A DNA stretch of 64,000 nucleotides. Origin: Inquilinus ginsengisoli_B (GTDB lineage: Bacteria; Pseudomonadota; Alphaproteobacteria; DSM-16000; Inquilinaceae). The stretch covers positions 3,038,001-3,102,000 of the forward strand of contig NZ_JBNDJK010000001.1 of assembly GCF_050434925.1 (NCBI RefSeq), read 5' to 3'. This document shows positions 58,447 through 64,000 of the stretch, piece by piece; within the stretch, counting starts at the first letter, position 1, and every line of letters begins with the position of its first letter. A program made the translations under genes and the position numbers. Under the pieces are notes generated by a model. It was not told the DNA's origin, ran no database searches, and was given only the letters and a program-made list of their open reading frames with translations.

Positions 58447-59760
58447 ATGGCTGAAGCGATCGGCGCGGCCGGCCCGGTCTCCGGGCGGCGGCTGCTCGGG
58501 GTCGTCGCCGGGCTCGGGCTGACCCAGATCATCGGCTACGGCACACTGTATTACAGCTTCAGCATCCTCGCCGCCGGGATGGCCGCCGATATCGGCTGGT
58601 CGCAGGATGCCGTCTACGGCGCCTTCTCGGCGGCGCTGCTGGCCGGGGCGCTGATCGGCCCGCGCTGCGGCCGCTGGGTCGACCGGCACGGCGCCGGCCG
58701 GGTCATGGCGCTGGGCTCGGTCGCCGCGGCTGCCGCGCTCGTCGCCTGCGCCGTCGCGCCCGGGCCGCTGGCTTTCGCCTTAGGGCTGGTCGCGATCCAG
58801 CTGGCGGCGTCCTTCGTCCTTTACGAGGTGGCCTTCCCGGCGCTGGTCCAGGTCGTCGGCTTCGGCGCCCAGCGCAGCATCACCCACCTGACCCTGATCG
58901 CCGGCTTCGCCTCGACCCTGTTCTGGCCGGCCACCGCGGCGCTGCAGGACCACCTCACCTGGCGCGAGGTCTATCTCGTCTTCGCCGCGCTGCACCTGCT
59001 GCTGTGCCTGCCGATCCATCTCTGGCTGCGAAGCCTGGTCCGGGCGGTCGGTCCGGCGGCGCCTTCGGCTGGTGTGGTCCCTGAGGACGCCCGAAACCGG
59101 CGCCAGGATCGCCGTGCCCTGCTGATATTGACCGCCACCGGCTTCTCGCTCGCCGGCTTCGTCTCCTCGGCCGTGCTGGTGCACATGGTTCCGCTGCTCG
59201 GGGCGATCGGTCTCGGCGCTGGCAGCCTGCTGGTCGGCAGCCTGTTCGGTCCGGCCCAGGTGCTGAGCCGGTTCCTGACCATGACCGCCGGCCGCCGCGC
59301 CAGCCCGGTCGGCCTCGCGATCATCGCCTCCAGCCTGCCGCCGCTGGCGCTCGGCCTGCTGCTGCTCGGCGCGCCTGAATTGGCCGCGGCGCTCGGTTTC
59401 GCGGTCCTGTTCGGCCTCGGATCCGGGCTGAACAGCATCGTCCGCGGCACGGTGCCGCTCACGTTGTTCGGGCGGGCGGGCTACGCCGAGCGGCTCGGCT
59501 GGATCTCCAGCGTCGTCCACATCGCCTCCGCCCTGGCGCCCTTCCTGTTCGCGGCCATGCTCGAGCGGCTGGGGGCCGCGTCGGCCCTCTGGCTGACGGC
59601 CGGCCTTGGCGTCCTTGCCGCACTCGTGTTCGTGGAGATCAGGCGGCGGAGCAGCCGCTTGCCTCCAACTACGACAGGTGATGCGGTGCAGACGGCCGGG
59701 TCGAACGGCGCGTCAAGGTTTCGGCGCGCCGCCCTTACGGCCTGCCTGCACCGCCGATGA
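58447..59760 (+). CDS. MFS transporter of the arsenic island
   Basis: A 437-residue, 12-segment facilitator. GLGLTQIIGYGTLYYSFSILAAGMAADIGWSQDAVYGAFSAALLAGALIGPRCGRWVDRHGAGRVM is typical of the monocarboxylate-porter-like MFS proteins that often accompany arsO. It follows arsO by 20 bases and probably exports the ArsO product or arsenite; ArsK- and ArsJ-like functions are alternatives I cannot separate. ATG 58447 has a weak ribosome binding site, while ATG 58372 inside arsO has GGAGG at the right distance and would add 25 residues. The last 45 residues are hydrophilic. Confidence 0.78.
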   Translation: MAEAIGAAGPVSGRRLLGVVAGLGLTQIIGYGTLYYSFSILAAGMAADIGWSQDAVYGAFSAALLAGALIGPRCGRWVDRHGAGRVMALGSVAAAAALVACAVAPGPLAFALGLVAIQLAASFVLYEVAFPALVQVVGFGAQRSITHLTLIAGFASTLFWPATAALQDHLTWREVYLVFAALHLLLCLPIHLWLRSLVRAVGPAAPSAGVVPEDARNRRQDRRALLILTATGFSLAGFVSSAVLVHMVPLLGAIGLGAGSLLVGSLFGPAQVLSRFLTMTAGRRASPVGLAIIASSLPPLALGLLLLGAPELAAALGFAVLFGLGSGLNSIVRGTVPLTLFGRAGYAERLGWISSVVHIASALAPFLFAAMLERLGAASALWLTAGLGVLAALVFVEIRRRSSRLPPTTTGDAVQTAGSNGASRFRRAALTACLHRR

Positions 59761-59853
59761 CGACAAGGGATGATGCGAGGATCCATGACGGGCCCCGCAT
59801 CGAATTCGCCATCGGTCCTGTCCGGCGGACCCGTTAGACGGGTCCGGGAGGTC

Positions 59854-59937
59854 TGGTCCACGGGGGCGGAGTTGAACCACCACAGCGCGAGCGGGGCGTT
59901 TACAGCGCCTTGCCTTCACCGATAGGCGAGCCCGTGG
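59854..59937 (-). tRNA. Divergent tRNA-like gene, class II, anticodon loop of tRNA-Tyr (GUA)
   Basis: Read on the minus strand, 84 nt fold as a cloverleaf: acceptor CCACGGG/CCCGTGG (7 bp, perfect), then A and encoded CCA; D arm GCC/GGC with GG in the loop; anticodon arm GGCG-CTGTAAA-CGCC (GTA); a 12-nt variable region; T arm GGTGG-TTCAACT-CCGCC. Oddities are C1-G72 instead of the bacterial Tyr G1-C72, C8 and T14 in place of the conserved T8 and A14, and an A-C mismatch atop the anticodon stem. It may be a specialised or degenerate tRNA-Tyr copy; decoding function is uncertain. Confidence 0.5.
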
Positions 59938-60068
59938 GCCGAGGAAGGCTGGCGGAGAGCCGGGGAGTCGGGCCGGCGGCAACGCCCGTCCGGAACAAGG
60001 GACGAGCAGCGAACTCCCGCTGGGGCTGACTTTACCTGAAGCTTGGAAACCGACGCGCGACGCTCTGC

Positions 60069-60097
60069 CACCCTTCCGATCAGAAGGAGGGTTTTTC
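60069..60097 (+). terminator. Plus-strand terminator downstream of the arsenic island
   Basis: ACCCTTC and GAAGGAGGGT form a bulged stem followed by TTTTT. It is 300 bases after the MFS stop and would end read-through from arsO-MFS before the convergent greA. Confidence 0.5.
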
Positions 60098-60134
60098 GCC
60101 TGGGTATCGCAGAGCGTGGGTCATGATGGGCGGG

Positions 60135-60163
60135 CGTATAGCACAGGATCCGTGCGGTGGGAA
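60135..60163 (-). promoter_or_regulatory. Putative promoter of the tRNA-like transcript
   Basis: On the minus strand TTCCCA (60158-60163) and TATACG (60135-60140) are 17 bases apart, downstream of the greA terminator. The RNA would start near 60128 and carry a roughly 190-nt leader with the 9-bp stem before the tRNA-like part. Confidence 0.4.
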
Positions 60164-60200
60164 TGGCCGGTCCGCTCGGATTGGGCTGAGCCGAACGCAA

Positions 60201-60224
60201 ACGGCCCCGCCGAAGCGGGGCCGT
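60201..60224 (-). terminator. Terminator of greA
   Basis: ACGGCCCCGC pairs perfectly with GCGGGGCCGT around a CGAA loop. On the minus strand it is followed by TTGCGTT. It begins 26 bases after the greA stop. Confidence 0.8.
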
Positions 60225-60249
60225 TGCGGAATTCGGAGAGGGTCGGCGG

Positions 60250-60723
60250 TCAGACGAACTGGACCGTGACGATCTCGTAGCTCTTGGAGCCGCCGGGGGT
60301 GGTGACCTCGACCTGGTCGCCCTCGGCCTTGCCGATCAGCGAGCGCGCCAGCGGCGCGGTGATCGACAGGCGGCCTTCCTTGATGTCGGACTCGTCCTGG
60401 CCGACGATCTGGTAGGTGATCTCCTCGTCGGTGTCCTCGTCCGCCAGCGTCACGGTGGCGCCGAACTTGACGGTGTCGCCCGACAGCTTGGAGGTGTCGA
60501 TGATCTCGGCCCGGCTGATCCGGTCCTCGAGTTCCATCACCCGGCCCTCGATGAAGCTCTGGCGCTCGCGCGCCGCGTGGTATTCCGCGTTTTCGGACAG
60601 GTCACCATGCTCGCGTGCCTCTGCGATCGCCTTGATCACCTCGGGTCGCGCCACGCTCTTCAGATGCTTCAACTCTTCCTGCAGGCGGTTGTATCCCCCC
60701 GCGGTCATCGGCACCTTTTCCAT
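60250..60723 (-). CDS. greA: Transcription elongation factor GreA
   Basis: A 157-residue factor that enters the RNA polymerase secondary channel and stimulates cleavage of backtracked transcripts. The coiled-coil tip Asp-Glu pair is in IAEAREHGDLSENAEYHAARERQSFIEGRV, the GreA signature. The C-terminal FKBP-like domain includes YQIVGQDESDIKEGRLSITAPLARSLIGKAEGDQVEVTTPGG. ATG 60723 gives MEKVPMTAGGYNRLQEELK, the expected start. It follows carB by 88 bases on the same strand, a common alphaproteobacterial arrangement. Confidence 0.96.
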   Translation of the reverse strand: MEKVPMTAGGYNRLQEELKHLKSVARPEVIKAIAEAREHGDLSENAEYHAARERQSFIEGRVMELEDRISRAEIIDTSKLSGDTVKFGATVTLADEDTDEEITYQIVGQDESDIKEGRLSITAPLARSLIGKAEGDQVEVTTPGGSKSYEIVTVQFV

Positions 60724-60811
60724 CGCGCTCCAGTCCCAAAAAGCCAAAAAGCGTTGCACCCGGCGTCCAGGACGCCGGCCTCCAGACCTGCTCGTATCCC
60801 TGCCCCCGGTG

Positions 60812-63800
60812 CTACCGCGCCGAACCTAGGTAGGATTGCAGCGGGGCGACTTCAAGCGCCCCGGCCTTAAGCGCGGCGATCGCCTCCACAGTCGCACGCG
60901 CCCCGGCCACGGTCGTCGAGTAGGGAATGTTATTGACCAGCGCGGCGCGGCGCAAGCCGAAGCTGTCGCGCACCGTCTGGGCGCCGTCGGTGGTGTTGAA
61001 CACCAGCTGGACCTCGCCGTTCAGGATGGCGTCGACGATGTGCGGCTGGCCTTCCATCACCTTGTTGATGCGCCGGACCTTCAGCCCGCCGTCCTCCAGC
61101 GCCTTGGCGGTGCCGCTCGAGGCCAGGATCTCGAAGCCCAGCTCGGCGATGCGGCGGGCGACTTCCAGGATCGCCGGCTTGTCGCGGTCCTTGACCGAGA
61201 CGAAGACGGTGCCGGACAGCGGCACCTTCTGGTTGGCGCCCAGCTGGCTTTTGGCGAAGGCGCGGCCGAAGTCTCGGTCCAGGCCCATCACCTCGCCGGT
61301 CGACTTCATCTCCGGCCCCAGGATGACGTCGACGCCGGGGAAGCGGTTGAACGGGAACACCGCCTCCTTCACCGCCGTGTAGGGCGGGTTCGGGCCGTGC
61401 AGGGTGAAGTCGGCCAGCTTCTCGCCGGCCATCACCCGGGCCGCGATCTTGGCGATGGGCGTACCGGTCGCCTTGGCCACGAAGGGCACGGTGCGGCTGG
61501 CGCGCGGATTGACCTCGATGACGTAGACCTCGTTGTCCTTGACCGCGAACTGGGCGTTCATCAGGCCGATGACGCCGAGGCCGTCGGCCAGCATTCGGGT
61601 CTGGCGCTCGATCTCCTGGACCACAGTGGCGGACAAGGAGTAGGGCGGCAGGGCGCAGGCGCTGTCGCCGGAATGGATCCCGGCTTCCTCGATATGCTCC
61701 ATGATGCCGGCGACATAGACCTGCTCGCTGTCGCGCACTGCGTCGACATCGACCTCGATCGCGTCCTGGAGGTAGCGGTCGATCAGCACCGGGTTTCGGC
61801 CGGAGACCTTCACGGCCGTGGTGATGTAGCGGCGGAAGCCCTGCAGGTCGTGCACGATCTCCATGCCGCGGCCGCCCAGCACGTAGGAGGGGCGCATCAG
61901 GCAGGGAAAGCCGACCTCCTGCACGATCGCCTCCGCCTCCTCGACCGAATGGGCGATGCCGCTCTTCGGCTGGCACAGGCCCAGCTTGTCCAAGAGGTCG
62001 CGGAAGCGCTCGCGGTCTTCGGCCAGGTCGATCGCGTCCTTCGGCGTGCCCAGGATCGGGATGCCGGCCGCCTCCAGGTCATGCGCCAGCTTCAGGGGCG
62101 TCTGGCCGCCGAACTGGACGATCACGCCCTTGACCGTGCCGCGCTCCTGCTCGACCCGGATCAGCTCGATCACGTCCTCGGCGGTCAGCGGCTCAAAATA
62201 GAGCCGGTCCGAGGTGTCGTAGTCGGTCGACACCGTCTCCGGATTGCAGTTGACCATGATGGTCTCGTAGCCGGCCTCCTTCAGCGCATAGGCGGCGTGG
62301 ACGCAGCAATAGTCGAACTCGATGCCCTGGCCGATCCGGTTCGGGCCGCCGCCGAGGATGATGATCTTCTCGCGGTCGGTCGGGTCGGATTCGCACTCGC
62401 CCTCGTCGAAGCCGGCCTCGTGGGTCGAGTACATGTAGGGCGTGGCCGAGGCGAACTCGCCGGCACAGGTGTCGATCCGCTTGTAGACCGGGGTTACGCC
62501 GAGGCCGCGGCGGGCCGAGGTGGCCTCGGCCTCGGACACGTCGGCCAGCTTCGCCAGCCGGGCGTCGGAGAAGCCCATCCGCTTCAGCCGGGCGAAGCCC
62601 TGGGCGTCCTCGGGCAGGCCGTAGCGCCGCACCTCCTCCTCGGCGGCGACGATCTTTTCGATCTCGCGCAGGAACCAGGGGTCGAACTTGCAGGCGGCAC
62701 GGATCTCCTCGACCCCGAGGCCGAGGCGCATCGCCTGGGCGATCACCAGCAGCCGGTCATGGGTCGGGCGGGCCAAAGCGGCGCGGATCACCTGCGGGTC
62801 CGGCGCGTCCATGGCGACGCCCGGGATCTCGACCTCGTCCAGCCCGGTCAGCCCGGTCTCCATCGACCGCAGCGCCTTCTGCAGCGCCTCGGCGAAGTTG
62901 CGGCCGATCGACATCGCCTCGCCGACCGACTTCATGCTGGTGGTCAAGGTCGGCTCGGCACCCGGGAACTTCTCGAAGGTGAAGCGCGGCATCTTGACGA
63001 CGACATAGTCGATCGTCGGCTCGAAGCTGGCCGGGGTGACCTGGGTGATGTCGTTGGTCAGCTCGTCGAGGGTGTAGCCTACTGCCAGCTTGGCCGCGAC
63101 CTTGGCGATCGGGAAGCCGGTCGCCTTCGACGCCAGGGCGGAGGACCGGCTGACCCGCGGGTTCATCTCGATCACGACCATGCGGCCGGTCTCGGGGTCG
63201 ACCGCGAACTGGACATTCGACCCGCCGGTGTCGACGCCGATCGCGCGCAGCACCGCGATCGAGGCGTCGCGCATCCGCTGGTATTCCTTGTCGGTCAGCG
63301 TCAGGGCCGGGGCCACGGTGACGCTGTCGCCGGTGTGGATGCCCATCGGATCGATGTTCTCGATCGAGCAGATGATGATGCAGTTGTCCGCGCGGTCGCG
63401 GACCACCTCCATCTCGTACTCCTTCCAGCCGAGGACGGATTCCTCGATCAGCACCTCGCGGGTCGGGCTGGCGGCCAGGCCGGAGCGCACGATCTCCTCG
63501 AACTCGACCCGGTTGTATGCGATGCCGCCGCCGGTGCCGCCCAGGGTGAAGGACGGGCGGATGATCGCCGGCAGGCCGACGGCCGGCAGCGCGTCGATCG
63601 CCTCGGACAGGCTGTGCACCACCGCGCTCTTCGGCGATTCCAGGCCGATCTCGTCCATGGTCTCGCGGAACTTGGCGCGATCCTCGGCCTTCTCGATGCT
63701 GTCCCGCTTGGCCCCGATCAGCTCGATCCCCAGCCGCTCCAGCGTGCCGTTCTCGGCCAGTGCCATGGCGGTGTTCAGCGCCGTCTGCCCGCCCATGGTC

Positions 63801-64000
63801 GGCAGCAGCGCATCCGGTCGCTCGGCCTCGAGGATACGGGTGACGAATTCCGGCGTGATCGGCTCGATATAGGTCGCGTCCGCCAGCTCCGGATCGGTCA
63901 TGATCGTCGCCGGGTTGGAGTTGATCAGGATGACGCGGTAGCCCTCCTGCTTCAGCGCCTTGCAGGCCTGGGCGCCGGAATAGTCGAACTCGCAGGCCTG
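60812..64000 (-). CDS. carB: Carbamoyl-phosphate synthase large subunit, 5'-truncated by the window edge
   Basis: This enzyme makes carbamoyl phosphate from bicarbonate, ATP and ammonia supplied by CarA, for arginine and pyrimidine synthesis. 1062 residues are visible; the reading frame is open to the right edge, beginning QACEFDYSGAQACKALKQEGYRVILINSNPATI, so only about 20 N-terminal residues are missing. Both ATP-grasp halves are present (SFTLGGTGGGIAYNRVEFEEIVRSGL and RPSYVLGGRGMEIVHDL, each with EMNPR or EVNPRASR), then the MGS-like allosteric domain (PAILEVARRIAELGFEILASSGTA). The protein ends LQSYLGSAR. No lesion is seen. Confidence 0.97.
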   Translation of the reverse strand, partial: QACEFDYSGAQACKALKQEGYRVILINSNPATIMTDPELADATYIEPITPEFVTRILEAERPDALLPTMGGQTALNTAMALAENGTLERLGIELIGAKRDSIEKAEDRAKFRETMDEIGLESPKSAVVHSLSEAIDALPAVGLPAIIRPSFTLGGTGGGIAYNRVEFEEIVRSGLAASPTREVLIEESVLGWKEYEMEVVRDRADNCIIICSIENIDPMGIHTGDSVTVAPALTLTDKEYQRMRDASIAVLRAIGVDTGGSNVQFAVDPETGRMVVIEMNPRVSRSSALASKATGFPIAKVAAKLAVGYTLDELTNDITQVTPASFEPTIDYVVVKMPRFTFEKFPGAEPTLTTSMKSVGEAMSIGRNFAEALQKALRSMETGLTGLDEVEIPGVAMDAPDPQVIRAALARPTHDRLLVIAQAMRLGLGVEEIRAACKFDPWFLREIEKIVAAEEEVRRYGLPEDAQGFARLKRMGFSDARLAKLADVSEAEATSARRGLGVTPVYKRIDTCAGEFASATPYMYSTHEAGFDEGECESDPTDREKIIILGGGPNRIGQGIEFDYCCVHAAYALKEAGYETIMVNCNPETVSTDYDTSDRLYFEPLTAEDVIELIRVEQERGTVKGVIVQFGGQTPLKLAHDLEAAGIPILGTPKDAIDLAEDRERFRDLLDKLGLCQPKSGIAHSVEEAEAIVQEVGFPCLMRPSYVLGGRGMEIVHDLQGFRRYITTAVKVSGRNPVLIDRYLQDAIEVDVDAVRDSEQVYVAGIMEHIEEAGIHSGDSACALPPYSLSATVVQEIERQTRMLADGLGVIGLMNAQFAVKDNEVYVIEVNPRASRTVPFVAKATGTPIAKIAARVMAGEKLADFTLHGPNPPYTAVKEAVFPFNRFPGVDVILGPEMKSTGEVMGLDRDFGRAFAKSQLGANQKVPLSGTVFVSVKDRDKPAILEVARRIAELGFEILASSGTAKALEDGGLKVRRINKVMEGQPHIVDAILNGEVQLVFNTTDGAQTVRDSFGLRRAALVNNIPYSTTVAGARATVEAIAALKAGALEVAPLQSYLGSAR

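Larger units (their letters stand above)
59761..60249. other. 489-base gap holding a tRNA-like gene, leader hairpins and terminators
   Basis: No protein gene is credible. From left to right the gap holds a GGACCCG-TCTAA-CGGGTCC hairpin (59829-59847), the minus-strand tRNA-like gene (59854-59937), a 9-bp perfect stem (60060-60068 with 60109-60117) enclosing a plus-strand terminator, a minus-strand promoter (60135-60163) and the greA terminator. Confidence 0.6.

Noticed and set aside
55955..59760. Recent horizontal transfer of the arsenic island judged by composition
   Set aside because: GC content and codon use look the same as in the flanking housekeeping genes, and no integrase or transposase is adjacent, so transfer is possible but not supported by the sequence.
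59854..60180. tmRNA, RNase P RNA, SRP RNA or 6S RNA in the gap before greA
   Set aside because: No tag-peptide frame, no conserved RNase P or SRP motif and no 6S-like long bubble could be found; only the compact cloverleaf fits.

Overview
The window is GC-rich, densely packed chromosomal DNA that reads as an alphaproteobacterium, most likely of the Rhodospirillales/Azospirillales type. The evidence is the carB-greA and lysR-trxB neighbourhoods, a DUF1127 protein, an ELM1-family protein, and several copies of the dispersed repeat built on 'CCCGGGCTTGACCCGGGCATCC'. The genus is not resolved. I see no rRNA, CRISPR array, prophage or intact insertion sequence.

Layout. 1-10.5 kb is housekeeping: the end of a phosphoesterase, a MurA with Asp in place of the catalytic Cys, PPC/DUF296 and CsbD stress proteins, a PhyH dioxygenase, two MFS transporters, an M24 aminopeptidase, a DUF1127 protein and PrmA. 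10.6-19.3 kb holds a class 3 lipase-like protein and a complete oligopeptide ABC operon (oppA-B-C-D-F) ending in an S9 peptidase. 19.5-25.8 kb holds glutathione-dependent formaldehyde detoxification (adhC-fghA), a Gfo/Idh/MocA oxidoreductase with gluconokinase, and a divergent LysR/alcohol dehydrogenase pair. 25.8-31 kb holds a secreted protein of unknown function, then a probable amino-sugar operon: frameshifted murQ, a binding protein and two permeases behind a 16-bp DasR/NagR-like palindrome.

31-43 kb holds aspartate aminotransferase, the TAT-exported msrP, a strong candidate trans-acting sRNA, lysR-trxB, an ELM1-like gene, an Lrp regulator, and a peroxide module: oxyR, hemH, a 60-aa TubC_N-like ORF and katA. 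An OxyR-type tetrad lies before hemH and a related partial site before katA. 43-47 kb holds a decayed ParE toxin, a GNAT, a histidine phosphatase, a DHA2-type exporter and msrQ, which is unlinked from msrP. 47-53.3 kb holds a ugpBAEC-like operon followed by a TIM-barrel isomerase and an EEP-family hydrolase.

53.5-59.8 kb is an arsenic island: arsR, two unrelated arsenate reductases, Acr3, an ArsN1-like acetyltransferase, a Cys-rich PadR regulator, an ArsO-like flavoprotein with a Cys tail, and an MFS exporter. Behind it, on the minus strand, is a tRNA-like gene with a Tyr (GUA) anticodon loop but unusual identity elements. The window closes with greA and the 5'-truncated carB.

Three themes link the genes. 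Redox and metal stress: OxyR, catalase, haem supply, TrxB, MsrP/MsrQ, formaldehyde and arsenic. Import of peptides, amino sugars and glycerol-3-phosphate, where each binding-protein gene is followed by a strong hairpin or repeat before its permease. A family of GC-rich palindromic repeats fills most gaps and supplies the stop codons of two regulators.
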